A DNA stretch of 55,252 bases from Perkinsus olseni (taxonomy: Eukaryota > Perkinsozoa > Perkinsida). A program made the position numbers and the translations under genes. The notes beneath the pieces were generated by a model, which was not told where the DNA came from, ran no database searches, and saw only the letters and a list, made by a program, of their open reading frames with translations. Positions 31,180 to 44,800 of this stretch are shown in pieces (position 1 is the first letter of the stretch; each line of letters starts with the position of its first letter). The stretch is from contig JABANN010000186.1 in assembly GCA_013115125.1 (NCBI GenBank), forward strand, positions 1-55,252. The letters run 5' to 3'.

Positions 31180-33600
31180 CACCAAACGGCTTAGCTGCTG
31201 TAACGCGTCACCAGACGAATCGTCTGAGACGATGCTTCATTGAAAGAGAGATGGTCTACTGTAAGGAGAAAAAGCCCGCATACCAAGACTCAACCTACAA
31301 GATGGAAACTCTCGAGAGCGCTTCCATGCGAAGGAAGAGTGCCAATCGTCTTGGCCCGCCCTGGATCTACCACAGACACCAAGCAAGATTCGCCTTCAGC
31401 CATCTACGGCGACAATGCGTCTAACCTCATAGGAACCTGGTCAATACGATGAAGAGCAGAAGACACGTTTGAGGCGTGCTCCTCGCGAGATTATCCTCAA
31501 TCGACTCGGTTCAATGCTCTATTGGAATTAACGCTCAGAAAATCCGTGATGTTGATTGCACTCAGAATAATGAAAAATCACAAAATTAAATTTTGAAAAT
31601 TCCAGGCAAATTAACTTTCTTTTCCATTTTTATCAGGTAAGTCTCACCTCAAATGTCTTACTGTCCCTGAGAGGCGGGATAACGTCCCATTATAGGAGTC
31701 TCATCCCAAACACGGTGCATACGACACGGAAACAGTACCATAGTATTAAACACAGTCGAGATCTTCACAGTGAATTCTCTCCTGAAAGACTCCTCTGGGT
31801 TTCTGCTCGCCTGCGAGCCCCGCAGTGCGGTAGCTCAACCCAGTGGTCTGCAACGATTGGCCATTGTCGAGTTCCAGCGACCGAAGACAGGGTCAACCCA
31901 TCAAGCTGTCCGAGATCTTGAAATAACAGGCGAGGCTTGCCTGGCAAGCCAACTGCATGACCATTGATGTGAGATGGTTGAAGAGGCGCCCGTTGCAGAT
32001 TATTTCAATCCAGTGCATGTCGCGGGTCCTCTCATAACATCCCGCGCTTCTTGTTACTCGTCACCGTTAGCAGCTTGTAACTTCTCCGCAAGTTGCTCCA
32101 GATATTTATAGGCCTTTCTGTTCATATACTGCATTCTGATCAGACAAGTTTTGATACCACTTATCTGCTTCCCTCAGCCAACGCCAGGACCCATGGGTAA
32201 AAATGTTTCTGTGAGGTCAATCGTGATGAAGAACTAGTCGCTGCTCAGGCCTGGGAGTGTCTATTGAGCATTGCCCAACGTTAGAATATATACAGCCATT
32301 TCACGGTTCAAATTCGTGATAGATCGCTCGACTGCCGTGGGGAGGTAACATGCCGAGAGTGAGCCCTTTGCAGAAGGCTGTTGGCATAGTGCAAGCTCAC
32401 GAAGCAGCGATGTCAACCGCAAGATTTGAGAGAAGAGGCCAATGGCCTCAATCCATCCTAGTTACAAGTGACATACTACGGTTAACGCGTAGAAATCACC
32501 CTTCGGAGCGAACAATCGTGGGCATGGAAGTAATGCCAATGCTTGCCGAGTGACTCAAGCCTCTGCTCCCAAGGCGGCTGGCTTTGGATCACTGCGACAT
32601 TCAAATCGGACAATGAAGCTCATTCTCATTTGAAGGAAGTACCTCCTATCGTCGGAGTCCTATGGTCGGAAACTTCCGCCTCTCAAGAGAAGAGTTGAGT
32701 TCCAAGTTGGAAGACGCAGCGTGTTGCACGCTTGGCATTAGTCGCGCGGCACAAATTGATACAGCTTACGGCCGATAGGTAGTACAGAGATACTGACATT
32801 TTGAACCAGAATCTCATGTTGAGAAGGGGCCGCCCCTCAGAGGCGTAATACGGGGAGTGAGATGTACTGCAAAGGTCACTGCAATTTTTTGACTAATTCG
32901 CAATCAAACATCAAACACTCACCCCAGTCTGGGGCTCCCACATACCTGGAAGGCCCGATGGGGGCCTCGAGGCATTCTGAGATCCAGGACAGTACCCTCC
33001 TAGCGCCGTACCTGAGTCGACAACAATACTGCCGCGGTACTACCGTGAATGAGTCATTCATAACATCTTCAAAATCACTCGAGCCACTGATTGACTTCCG
33101 AGTCCAGGTCGTCCTCACAAACCGAGGCTCACGGTTGAAGGAGGTAGGTAGACTTTCAGAACGGTATCTGACACGTTGGATCTTATCAGAGTAGTACGTA
33201 GCTCAATGTCGTTAACACATCGAGTGACACATGACACTTCGGCAATTGCAATGCGAGTCTCGCATATTTGGCACTGTCACTTAGAATACTACTTAACATG
33301 CGAATAACAAAAGCCATGAGCATGCTGTTCTGATGTGGAGACAAGTTAGGCACCCTTACTAAGGGTCCCATGTAGACACAGGCGAATTATACTGCATGGT
33401 GAGCATACTATGGTAACCATAGTATCATATAACCATAGTATGGTTATATGATCGTATATAGTGTGGGGCCCACACAGTGGGTTGGTAAAACACCCCTAGA
33501 AAAGATCATGCTGCCGTCCCGAGGCCGCGGCCGTGACCGTGTCAAATGATATTCGTTGGCAGAGACAGTACTGTTAAAATGTAAGACTCGTGAAGAAGGT
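31180..33600. other. Gene-poor region
   Basis: No gene can be supported. ORFs on both strands are short and lack family features. It contains small palindromes (for example 33424-33452, arms ATCATATAACCA/TGGTTATATGAT) and may be decayed repeat sequence flanking the reverse-transcriptase fossil. Confidence 0.4.
33424..33452. repeat. Perfect 12-bp-arm palindrome next to a second one
   Basis: ATCATATAACCA and its complement flank TAGTA. An overlapping palindrome with 10-bp arms (ATACTATGGT/ACCATAGTAT) covers about 33405-33425, making a compound cruciform-prone stretch. Confidence 0.8.
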
Positions 33601-33639
33601 CCAACGGACGAACCCTAACAATAACTCGCAATAATCCCG

Positions 33640-34020
33640 GATCGCGATTCCAGATCGCACCATCATTCCAGGAGCTTGATTCCGCACGCTGGCCGGGTCG
33701 CTGTCGGAGTACAAGATGATGTCGTCCATGTAGATGTGATACTAGGCACTGGAGACAGACTGGCTGTCTTCCACAGAATTTAGTGGATGGCCATTTCCAG
33801 AGCGCATGGGGTCATTGTAATCCCGTAGATCATTCAGTGGAAGTGGTATAGTCTTGTCGTCGACACGGACACACCGAAGAGCTTTCTGAGTGTGGGCCTG
33901 ATCCGTATGTGCATGAAGGCGTCCGTGATGTCCAAAATGACGAATCAAGCTCTGGCTAGATCTCACCGGATACCGACACACTGAAATAGTACATGCCCGA
34001 GAATTCGGCAGCTCCATTAA
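33640..34020 (-). mobile_element. Reverse-transcriptase fossil, probably of an LTR-type retroelement
   Basis: On the minus strand the catalytic-box motif YMDDIILYSDS is preceded at the expected distance by TDAFMHIRI and LRKLFG words typical of LTR-retrotransposon polymerases, nearer to Ty3/gypsy than to copia in flavour. The element is broken, with several interruptions in the recognisable part, and no terminal repeats were found. It appears old. Neighbouring sequence up to about 34400 may belong to it. Confidence 0.6.
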
Positions 34021-35560
34021 TTAGAAGTTCGCATTAAGAGTACATTCTCCCAACTAAATGAGTTGGATCGGCGTCTCCGCCCTTCTCAACAGTGCGATTA
34101 TCTCTCACACACAGCACACTGACAGCCAGTGACCAAAACCAGTCACTGACTGGCTTGGAATTGCAAAGTTTGCAATCACCCCTGGCATGAGCCTCGCCAC
34201 CGGGAGGGCATGGTTAGCAGGTACAATTTGTACCGTACACAGGATGGCACTGGTATGTAGCTTAAAATCGAAGACGGCTTGGACGGAGGGCCGAGAGTGA
34301 CTCTCGCCGAGACTGCTCAGCCGCAGACAGTGGCGCCGGAGTGATCCGATAGCGATCTGTCGGGCGTGGCTTCTAGTTGCTTACTGCTAGTCGGTGGCTC
34401 CACCCAGCAGAGTCTTCCGCAACCCTGATACATGCGTCAGGCCAGACACATGTACCGAGAACCCCGACTCGCAAGGAAAAGCTCTCCTCCTTGTCACCAT
34501 ATGGGCGAGAAATGAGCAAGATGACACGAGCCCTGAGGTGTTGTGGCTATACTGTAGCCGTCAGCAGGGAGAGTCATCAGGCGAATCGCTGTTAATAAAG
34601 AGCGAACCTGTAGCTTGCAACAGAGCCCGGGCATCAGAGAATGATACTAGTGCTCAGGTGGAATCGCACTAGTTCGGTACAATCGCGCACTGTCGTTGCA
34701 ATATAATTTACGATCCTACTAGGACTTTCAAAGTACATCATACTAAGGCTGTACGACGGGAATCCCGTCACGGGATCTCGCACACCATGGCTACAACGCC
34801 GCTGCGAAAGAGAGCAAGTGCTGATGTACAAATTAAGGGCAAGGGCCCCTTGCAAAGGGGACATTCAGCTATCTTACCGAAGAGGGCCTCTCCGAGCCTG
34901 TCCGAGAAGCTCTCCAGGAGAGCGCAGTTGTTTCCGACGCTGGATTTTCTCATAACTCAGACGGTTTCCAGCACTGCCGCGAAGGCAACCTGAACTCCAA
35001 GGGTGGTACTAAGCATGACCTGAGCATCGGCCTTACGCGCTAGCTCACGACTCAGGAGATCACGCTGCCCCTCCCCTTGAGTTGTATATCGGCGGGTCGG
35101 TAGAAAGAGATCATTGGCGTTGGTGGTGAGGTGTATAGCATCTACTAGGGTATTATACTCAAATTTCAGGCATCAATTCGAATCCATGAACGTATTAGAG
35201 GTCGCACACCACTTATGCTGAGAATTTGTAGAGGGTTGTACACAATGAGTCATTGTCAATGACGCGCAAGTATCAGAGTAAGTACATTCTCGGCACCACA
35301 ACTCAATCCTGGTCACAATGCCAGAAACACGAAGTCACCATGTTACTGTTTCGAAGGCCAGCGTCAAGCCCGCCCAGGTTTCCATTCGATTCTTAAACAG
35401 TATGGACAGCAGATATGGCCTCCGTTAGCTACCTGAGTAGGATTAAGCTTGACAAGGCTTGAACGACGAACAGCGCTGAGATTCTCCAGTGGAGTTGGCA
35501 AGTCACAAAAACGGTCGCTCGTACTTGAGCTATCCTTGCTGCGTGAGGTCCGAGGTAGTT
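34021..35560. other. Gene-poor region with one small ORF
   Basis: Probably more decayed element sequence. A plus-strand ORF at 34787-34993 (MATTPLRKRASADVQIKGKG..., 68 residues, Lys/Arg-rich) has an ATG start but no family match or supporting signals, so it is not called as a gene. Confidence 0.35.
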
Positions 35561-36236
35561 CCTATTGAGGATTCCTTTTTGCTGTTTGTGCCCGGTGCCG
35601 AACTCCGTTAAGGTCTCCAAAGTCTGAGAGTAACCTAGTAAACCCGTAGACCGTCCCTCTGGATGTCTTTCCGCCATCCCCCGCACTCACCACCCACGTC
35701 GCCTCGCCCGGCATATGCTTACTAATGAACAATTGCATCACTTCTTTCATCGTAAACTGAGGAAATCACGAGATTATCGAGGAGCTCTCGAGGACGAGCC
35801 TCAAATCAAAAATATGCTTCAGCAAGTGACTAGCTCAGCTTCCTCAGTTCACCATGCGAGCCTCGGCCAAGATGAAGAAATGCTCGTCCCTCAGTACTGG
35901 TTCCCAAGAGAGGCCCTGACCACAAGCCACTCCTATTTTTCTCTACCTTCCGATGGCAGTTGCCGCAATGCAACGTGTGATGAGCTTTCCTCAGTGGGTC
36001 ATCTCCTTTCCGCTCGGTCCTAATTTGGTTGTAGCGAAACAACAGCGGCCTCGCGGCCGCGAACAGTCCTGGACGCGGCACGAAAACCCTGCCGAGCAGT
36101 CGAACCAACTGTGAATAGCTGCCCGGCATGATCGAGCAAACGAACAAACTACACACAAGAGTCACAGTATTAGCCATCTCATCGATCGCCTTCATTCGCC
36201 ACTGAAAGCGATTCACTAGGCGCTCCACAAATTCAC
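35561..36236 (-). CDS. Putative exons of an unrecognised minus-strand gene
   Basis: Two protein-like blocks are open: about 36236-36000 (ERLVNRFQWRMKAIDEMANT, then a hydrophobic stretch and a GRVFVPRPGLF word) and about 35755-35600 (TMKEVMQLFISKHMPGEATW), the second following a plausible acceptor (TTCCTCAG). The phases were not resolved. Could be the remains of a gene or a small real one downstream of the JmjC gene. Confidence 0.3.
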
Positions 36237-36342
36237 GGAAGACCGAACGAGACTCGACGGTTCAAAGAGGATAGAAACCTGCTGTCGGTGCGATGAATAT
36301 GCACAACCGACTGTTGTAAGCAATAGAATATACGTAGAACAC

Positions 36343-39259
36343 TCATTTCTTCTCGTACGATATCGTCTTCCTAGTGGACTTCAGGTGCGACCAGAACGAG
36401 AACTTCTCGACGCTGCAGTGAGATGCGTCATCATCATCAGAAGTGGAACTCTCCTGTTTCGGACTCTGGAAAAATACAAGCAAGAAACTGATCAGACTTC
36501 CGCCGGTGCTCCACGATCGCCTCTGATAGGCCGACACGAAAGACCATATTCTTCAACCTTTTCCAGCTCACCTCATCTCGCCCCAATAAGTCCGGGCGTT
36601 TCTCCCTCAGACGCTTATCAAACTCGTCAGCCATCTCATCCTGCAGCTTCTCATACTCTTGGCAATCGTGCGTATGAAGACCCGATATGCAGTGGGGAGT
36701 TTCTCGGAAGAATCGACGCGCTTTGTGGACGCTCGATTCGGCACAGTAGTTCTGAGTAACTGAAAAGACCCGACAGCACTCCTAGCTCCACCTCCAAAAG
36801 CCAGGTAGCAAAGAACGTCTGAGTTCAACTGCTCAGCTCGCGGATGTTCACAGTTAACATCGAGCGAAAACATCTAACACTGAGCAAGGCCCTTCATAAC
36901 CCACCATGACGAACGCCAAATCGTGCGAGATATGCAAACCCACGATCGATCTCCAGTGAGAGCTTAACATTGTCTCGCACTTTGCCACTCCTGCAAACTC
37001 CGAATTCTTGATACTCAGCAAGCTGAGTCGACGAAAGCAATTGTCAACCCGCTCACCCCGGTAGTACTCGCAATAGTGATATCATTATTCTCGTCATTAT
37101 TAATGACGCAATGCCACCAACCACGGGGAACGAACATGCACTCGCCGGCCTTGCAGGTGCCCTGTAGTAACTTGTCGCCATACAAGGCTTCCGTGTCCTC
37201 GAAGAATCTGTCACATGACGCAAACGATCCGCGGCCGATCATTGAATTCTCCACCAAGCGGAGGCGACACAACACGAGCAGGCATTGACGCTGCTCCCCG
37301 GCGATTTACCAACATCGCAACCGCGGACGGAACTACAGTCACTAATACGGGATCAGCCTGGTCAGTTGAGACCCGTGAGCATACAAATAACCGCTACTCC
37401 CGGAGTCAATGTCTAGACATCATGAAGATGAATGAGAGCTCCCAGCTCACCTCGGCCACCATTCATGGAGAAGCGACACAGGTTGCGTCATGTTTGAGCC
37501 ATCCGCGGAAGGGTATACTCCGACGGGGACGCAGCTTGGGGGTAGCATAAACTGAGAAGCAACACAGTAACACACAGTTACTGCACACAGATCGCAGATC
37601 TGCACAGTAAGCTACGCAGCCTCAGGACGTCTACGATTACACACAGGCCCACGCAGACAAGCACGGATTTCCGGGGCCCAGGAACGAAATCCAGCAGATG
37701 CATCGGGGCTTCAACCATTCCTTCGAGACGGTCGAAGACCATGATCCCTGCCCACCAGTGCCACCCACTCTACTCTCCGGTTCAGCAGTAACGGACCCGA
37801 AGACGCGACTAACGTTCACCCAAAGAGAACTAATTCCCGTGTCAGCAACCACCACGAATAGGAACGACTTTGAACGATATGTCATGAAAAATCCACATCA
37901 TACTCAAGTATCCGCAACATAACAATGAGTGACTATCAACTGGCGTCGTTAAGCAATTAGATGCAACGCGAAGATACACAAACGATCCACCTTACTACCC
38001 ATCGCTTGCTTCCTCGCGCTACCGCATTCCAAGCATGAGTAGCATTCGGATCCACATGCCACTTGGACGCGCCTCCAGGGCCTCCAACCATCAGCCAGGC
38101 ATTCCGCGGCCGATACACAGTCCCGTTCAACAAGTCGTACATGTCGTTCTTGAAGTAACTGAATGCAACGGCTTGCGCATGGCAGCTAGCACTGCTCTCG
38201 AACGAGCACGTGCATCCCACAAGCGAAAGACAGCAGTCAACAGCAACATACTGGTTACACCAGTCTGTTAGCGCAGAAGGAGTCCTTCATGAGAACGAGC
38301 GAGATGCCAGAAATATCACACGTAGAGACTGAAGTATCATTAATCGAACGGCACGCTGCGGAGTTCACGGCACAGCGCTAAGCACCAATTCGAAGCTAGG
38401 CATAACGAAAAAACGGAAAGCAACGCCCTGACCCTGCCCGATACTACTCAAAAACTTCGTAATCTTCAGTCAGTTTCGGACATGTCTCTCGAAATTCGCC
38501 GTCAAATACAAACAGCTGGCCGTCCTCTTTACAGCCCCCATTCTTCCAGTACTGCAACCACTGCCGCATAGTCAAGTCGCCGCTTCCACACAACAACACC
38601 GTATCCCCGCAAGCTTCCATCAGGTACTCATCCGACCTCCACTTCGCCATAGCCGGCCACCCCTTCATTCCACCAGTCATTATCACCGGCCTGCCAGGCC
38701 TCTCGAACCTCCTAACGAAATCATCCACCGACAGATCTGATACATCAACCCTTTCTATATTGGATTTCGAGCTACTGATTTCCGCTGGCATCGGAAGGTT
38801 CCTCAGCAAAAACGGCTGATAAAGCAAATCGCTGAACACCCGACAGTCAAGTCTCGGAGCCATCCGTCCTCCTCTCATTCGATAGTACGTGTCCCTCCAG
38901 TACGCTCCGCCCTCCGCTGGCTCTATTTTCCCGCGATAATTCTCATTTCCGCAGACCAGCTCCTTCCACAATTCGTCCAGACCAGTGTAGGCCAGCATCG
39001 CCCGAGACGTCATTCCAAGAAGCGCGAGAGACTTCCCGTCCAAATGTCGCAGAATCGTCCCAAGCAAGATCTCCTCCCCCAGTACTCTCAATTCTCCCGT
39101 AATTTCACTCCTGGCAGTCGACGATGAGCCCTGACTGTCGAGGTACAGGTTGCCCAGAGGTCGCACACCCAAAGGGTGTGCTGATACGCCCGGGGCCGAC
39201 TCTTTCCGGGCCTTCTTAGTCGGAGGGCATTCGATAACGGATGACGTTTGGGGGGCCAT
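36343..39259 (-). CDS. F-box-like / JmjC (JMJD6-type) oxygenase, six exons
   Basis: Exons 39259-38448, 38158-37999, 37551-37451, 37207-37068, 36759-36572 and 36465-36343 join in phase to 507 residues. An F-box-like helix region (LGTILRHLDGKSLALLGMTS, about 60-100) precedes RRFERPGRPVIMTGG, the EDYEV stretch and the JmjC cupin. The cupin has the iron-binding WHVDP, the KRW-FMLPP junction, GECMFVPRGWWHCVIN with the second iron His, and the ITQNYCAESS strand. A charged Ser/Asp C-terminus follows. JMJD6 relatives use Fe(II) and 2-oxoglutarate to hydroxylate lysines or act on histone arginines in the nucleus. All metal ligands (His, Asp, His) are present, so it should be active. Every recognised junction regenerates a family motif, which makes the model strong. 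Confidence 0.93.
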
Positions 39260-39806
39260 TGGATAGAACTACTGATATTACCTCACCGCGGTGATTCACC
39301 CAGGACTTCATCCGTTTTCCCGACGTTTGTAATCACACATCATAAAGCACGCTCAATCGACGAGAAATCCCGTAGACGACTCATCAGAAAATTAAATTGC
39401 CACAAATCACACTACCAGCCAAATTGCCACAAATGACACTAAATTCCCTCTCGTAATCGCCCAACACTACATAACTGTGCTAGCTCGCCATCGCAGGAAA
39501 AGTTCCTCACCGCCTCAATTTTCTCCGGAAACACGAAAGATTGAATCCCGACCTTCCACCTTCCCACCTATCATGAAAACACAACACACCACCTCTTCTA
39601 TCAACGTAACCAGAAACAGATTTGGCAGAGTCTGCGACTTAACCAACCGCCCAAGGGATAGTACACCTTACGCTCGATCAATACAATGCCACAGCTGATC
39701 CGGAGCTAGCGGTTCAGTGAGATAGAACGATTACAGGAAGAAGGAGAACAGTACACTCGGTGCGCCCGTATGCCTTCGTAAAACCATCAGCAGTTCAATT
39801 ATGCCT

Positions 39807-41260
39807 TTACTCGTGCTTCCTGGCAGCGTCTTCATCAGACTCCTCCGAGTCAAGTTCACCCTCACTGTCCATCTCATCCTCATCTGAGTCGTAATCGGCG
39901 GCCTCGCCAGTGAAATACCTGAGCATACTCGAAATCCCCGTATAAAGTCAGTTCACCAACACAAACAAATCCACTTCCCCATCTCACAGGGGAAGAGCGA
40001 TGGCTAGAGGCTCTAGCCTTCATCGCGCTCTAGCCTAGAGCGCGAGTAAAGTAAGTTTTCCGAACCATCGCTCATCACGCTCTCAACTCACGCCCGCGAG
40101 AAAGTGCATACGAAATTTCACACGCTAATTTCACACCAGATCGAAGCACACTAGAAACAGCCTCGTAGAAACCTCCAAGCGCCTTACTTGAAAGCACGAG
40201 GCACGATGTTCTCCTTCAAGTCATCAGCCTTATCGAAATCGGCGCTCATGAAGAACTGCAGACGCTCCTCAGCCTCATCAGCGTCCGACTCGGAATCGGA
40301 GTCTTCGCCCAAGAAGATCTCAGGGATGGGATGATCAGGTCCGAGGGGGCTGAAACGAAAAACAGTCACCACAAAAATTCATCGACAGTCACTCGCCAAA
40401 AATCCGATTGTCGTAGGTAAGGCTCTTGCTACTCCGAAAAAGTACGTCTTGAATTCCCAAGCGCTTGAAGAAAGAAGTTTAAGTTTAAACAACGTAACGC
40501 TACAACTCCCAAACCAGCATGCACATGCGAAAAAATACATAAGCTCCCTTAAGACGCTATAATGGTGTAATTAAACTACATTGACACACCTTCAAGAGAA
40601 AGACAACAAAAACACTTGACCTATAAGACCAAAAAGAGCGCGGGAACAGTCATAAGTCCATATCACTAACATAAATCCAAATCTAACGCCCCCAAGTTAC
40701 GTGAAGAATCTGAAGAAGGAATCCCTCTCCTTCTGCACAGTCTTGGTAGCACCAGTCTTCTTATTCTTCTTAACCACCGTCTTCAAGGTGAGATCCTTGC
40801 CAGCCTTCCACGCCACAGAGTCGCTGTCGATGCACTTGATCTCATGACGGAGCATATCGTTGACCTCGCTGAAGTGGTAGGTCTTGCTCAAGGTCTTGTT
40901 CTCAAAGAAGGGGTTCTCGTTGAAGACAAAAGTGATCTTCAAACCAGCGATCAAATCCTCGGCCTTCTCACCGGGGATCTCCTCAGCCTTGATGTCAATC
41001 AAGTGCTCCAACGCCTCCTTGTCGTGGTCCTCAATCTCGGGGCCGAAATTGGCGCTGTTCTTCAACACAGTAAGCCAGAACTCAGGGACGCCGCCCTCGG
41101 CGATGACCTTCGACCTTTCGGAAAGAAGGGGCTCGTACTTGACGTCGTAGGACTTCTCCAAGGCGCGAGTCTCAATCTCCTGCTGACGACGGATGGCGGC
41201 GTACTCGGTATCGAGCGAGTCGAGCTTCTCAATAATGGTGGGGTCGATGGGAGAAGTCAT
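39807..41260 (-). CDS. NAP1/SET family histone chaperone, three exons
   Basis: Exons 41260-40701, 40349-40188 and 39918-39807 give 277 residues. The N-terminal dimerisation helix (LDTEYAAIRRQQEIETRALE) leads to the family hallmark GVPEFWLTVLKN and the earmuff region (FFENKTLSKTYHF). The strand SFFRFFT joins across the first intron to PLGPDHPIPEIF. An acidic C-terminus (DSDSESDADEAEE, then DYDSDEDEMDSEG) binds histones. The start was placed at the second ATG of the frame, which begins MTSPIDPTI and matches the usual length. It should act in nucleosome assembly and H2A-H2B shuttling. An AATTTCGTGGCGCGCG word lies at 41470-41487, about 210 bp upstream of the ATG, perhaps in a 5' UTR intron. Confidence 0.96.
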
Positions 41261-41610
41261 GGAGAAACCTTGGTGGAACAAGTGGGAAAAGCTATGGTGA
41301 TGGGTGATCGATTGGAGGAAGCGCCGTCGACCTTAACTTCTTTCGTATCTTGCACGCTCGACCTCAAGATACCTGCAAGGGGATATTATTTACTCCATGG
41401 AACACAATCCGCGCATGATAGCCACGCGCGACACTCGCTAGTGCCTGGGCGTCGGGTCGACACAAAGCGAATTTCGTGGCGCGCGACACTTTTCATTCAC
41501 TCTCGTCTCTTGCGGGAAATTCTCGCGGGTCTATTGGATCCTAGGAGCGGACTCTTTTCTGAAGAATAAGGAATTTTCTTGAAGAAGTCCCTCCCCTTCG
41601 CCTCGCCCTC

Positions 41611-41712
41611 AGTAACAGTGGCCACTTAAGGGAGATCATGTGAAACTTACTAACACTTGAAACGCCCCTTAAGTGACCACTTAGTGGAGGTCATGTGAAA
41701 TAGGGCCATGGA
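41611..41712. mobile_element. Fragment or short relative of the PIF/Harbinger-type element
   Basis: About 100 bp (GGGAGATCATGTGAAAC, ACTAACACTTGAAACG, CTTAAGTG, GGTCATGTGAAATAGGGCC) match the right end of the element at 53925-54805 with scattered differences. It lacks a matching left end. It lies between the divergent NAP1 and 41816 genes. Confidence 0.75.
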
Positions 41713-41815
41713 GCGCGTCTACCACCATAAACGCCCGGTATAATTCCGTTCTTACTCGAGAAGACCGCCCGGAACCGTCGGCATTCGAGTAGTTTTCTCT
41801 CGCCTTCCGTCCACG

Positions 41816-44800
41816 ATGCTTAAGTTCTTCCTTATTCTAACGTCCTTTACCCTGGCCACCGGTACCACTACGAAAACGGACGGTGGATCGGGAGAAACCG
41901 GGCCGAGGGTAAGACCGTTCCTTAGAAACCGCTCAGGGGGGGGTCAGCGAAGTTCATCTCTTCTATTTCTGTCGAGCTCCTCGGTGTGGACCGGAGGTTG
42001 TGAAAATGCTCGTATGTATCATTATGGAAGGCTTCAAAGTATCAGAAAGTGACTTCAACATAATAACTGCATCTTGTAGGAGTTTCAAAAGCACTGATTC
42101 CATTAAAAACAGCATCTGGTAGTAGGAGTTGTGATTCCTAAGAAATATCTTCTTATCATCTGCCATTTTCTGCCAGTCGATCGTAGCATGAGCGGGCGTG
42201 TTTTCAAGGATAGCTGATTGAGTCGGCGGTTTGAACGAGAGAAGGAAACTGAGCTTGCCACTCGAACGAACCTCGTTGTGTGTAGTGGAAAACTGAGAAC
42301 AGGCCATGATCCACAATCTACAGATTACTTGGCAGATTACTGCCGAAAATAACGAGAAAAATGGGTGTGCCTTTTTCATTCTGTAAAATGACGCCAAAAT
42401 TCGTACCCCGACATTTGCAAATTACAACCTGTCCTCCTTCCTCAGGCCTCGGCCTCGAGCCGTCGATTTTCCTTGCTCCCCGACCAACCATTCAGGCAAA
42501 CGTTCTTGAGGGCTTTCCGCCGTATGAGTGTAAGTGGACTTCCACTTCCATAATTCGCCCAAAATTGTGACCGAACGGAGCTCTCTTCGCATGAGTTTTC
42601 CGAGACCCGCGGGCCCATGCAGTTCGGGTTGAGTCATTGTTATCATGGGAGAAATTGAGGATAAGAATTGCCCTCTCCCTCGGAGGAATCGAACCCTCGT
42701 TCTCTGGAGTGAAAGTCGGGGGATCTCCCAAATCTGCTAGTCTGCCTGGTCTCAGTCCCATGAGTGTCCGCTTCAGGAGCCGATACTACGCGTCCGACGC
42801 AGGAGCAGTGCTGGTGGGCTAGAGGTAAGACGGGCCCAGCTTGTCCCCACTCCGGCCGGTACGTAAGCGCCATAGCGCTGGTTCGAATTAGAGTTTTTGA
42901 GTAGTGGTTTTCCGGGGTATTTCAAGATTCTGTGATCTGTAGACAACCTGGACCAGACGGAAAACGGTACTCCCTTATTGACAACGTAGGGGGCATTGTG
43001 GTGGTTCAATTCGAGTTTTTTTCTTTTGATCCTTGCGAATATCTTTCCTTGATACTTTTTTGATTTTTTGTCTTTCGTTGTGATATACTCTCGTGCCTCC
43101 GGTAAGAAGCATCGTTTCCTGAACCGGACAACCTTAACGAGACAGGAGAACGGTTCCTCCCTACTACTACCTGAGACGTATCTTAGGTCGACCCGCGAAC
43201 TTCAGGAATAACACTTTTGGTTTCATTCTTAGGGACTGGCTTCTTCTGATAGTCTCGAAGTCAAGCTTCGTCCCGAGCCGTGCCAATGCCCGGTCATTCT
43301 CAACGTGGACAGCGACTGGATGCCGCAAGGCTACGAGGAATTCGGCGAAGAGTATCAAAAAGGAATCTTGCCACGGTCAAGGGCTTGGCCGAGGATCGAA
43401 GAGAACACTTCTTTCATTGGTTATCTGATTGGCCTCGATCCTGTCTCCAGGAAATTTTCCATCTCTAATGCGAGATGCTCTCCAGCGACCAATCTATCTC
43501 CTAGGGAACATGACATCGGGTAACGAGGGCGAGGTCAGTAGAATCTTCTGGCCCTGATCATCTGGCTTGTCGAAACAGAGATACAATATTGGGCCAGCCT
43601 TGGTAATGTACACTCGTCAGGCCGAGCAATACCCATCGGTTGGCGTCATTCTCGGTCTACGAAATCAGTGCGTCCGCATGAGCGCTTTTGCCAGGGCGAT
43701 TTTCTCTCGAATGGTCTCACATCTCGACATCTATATTATTACTACTAGTAATACCTCGTATGATTACACTGCGAGACACTATGAATTAGTATTTATTATG
43801 CTAGTAATTTACTAGTATAATAAAAAAGTTTTCTGGTGAGTTGTTTTTAGAAAGCTCCAAAAACCGGAAACATGGGACTCGTTCGAGCGTTTCCCTCGGG
43901 ATGGGTCTTTTTGTCAGAGTGAATGAATTTAGTCTCCCGAAGAATGAAGGCTGGGACGGCGTGTGTAGTATTAGGCGGTGTGGTAAAGTGGCGAGAATAG
44001 CGAATAAAATCTGGTTCAATAAGGATGCGCCACCGACCCTGTCGACGCTGCTGGAAGTCTGCAAGGATATGCTGGGCAACGGAACAGCGGGGGCTTCTTC
44101 TCCGAAACTGATAGAAAAGCCGATGATGGGCCTGAGGAACGCAGTTAACAAGGGAACTACGAACTTGGATTGGAGATTGGGTTTCTGAACCGGGAGGTCT
44201 CCGGTTCGAATCCCAGTCGTGCCAACTTTACTGGGTGTTTTTACATGTCGATGTACAAAATAATGATATCATCTGATCCGAAGAGAATCGTGTTAATGCG
44301 GTCGAAGGGGCTCTACTTTTACGATGAGCATTTTCCCGATTTGCTCGAGGAAACCGGAATCGGGATTCCTGGCAGAGTGGACCAACTCGGCCTAGTGAGA
44401 AGGTGGGATCGGTAACGGGCACCTGTGCAGCTCAGACAACCGACGGCCAGGTTGGGCCGACTATCTACTTTGGTCAGTGTTATCGTTCTTTCTATGTTGC
44501 ATCTATATGAACTGGTCCCAGTACTGTCGGTTTTTCTGGACGCCGTAGGATCGTCGTGGGCAGACAAGGTAGTAATGGCAGGCTTACACGTGGGATTAAT
44601 CTTACCACATCTTGACCACTTCGTGAGTGTCTGGAATGAAGAAGCGCTATTATTACGCTGTCGTGTCTGATTCAGTTCCCGGCGCAAACACTGATGACGG
44701 TTAAAGACCGGCTGCCTTCCGAGTGCGAGTGTCATGCCAGCATGACGGTGCCACCCGATTGGCTCCCTGAGTATCCTCACTCTGACCTGCCGGAATATCT

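Noticed and set aside
32716-32780. Short AKR-like word (AAQIDTAYGR) on the plus strand
   Set aside because: Too short and without neighbouring barrel motifs; probably chance.
40844-41569. 241-codon plus-strand ORF opposite NAP1
   Set aside because: It is the shadow of the NAP1 exon, whose family motifs are unmistakable on the minus strand.
44160-44225. tRNA-like sequence with GGTTCGAATCCCA
   Set aside because: No pairing T stem or acceptor stem could be drawn.
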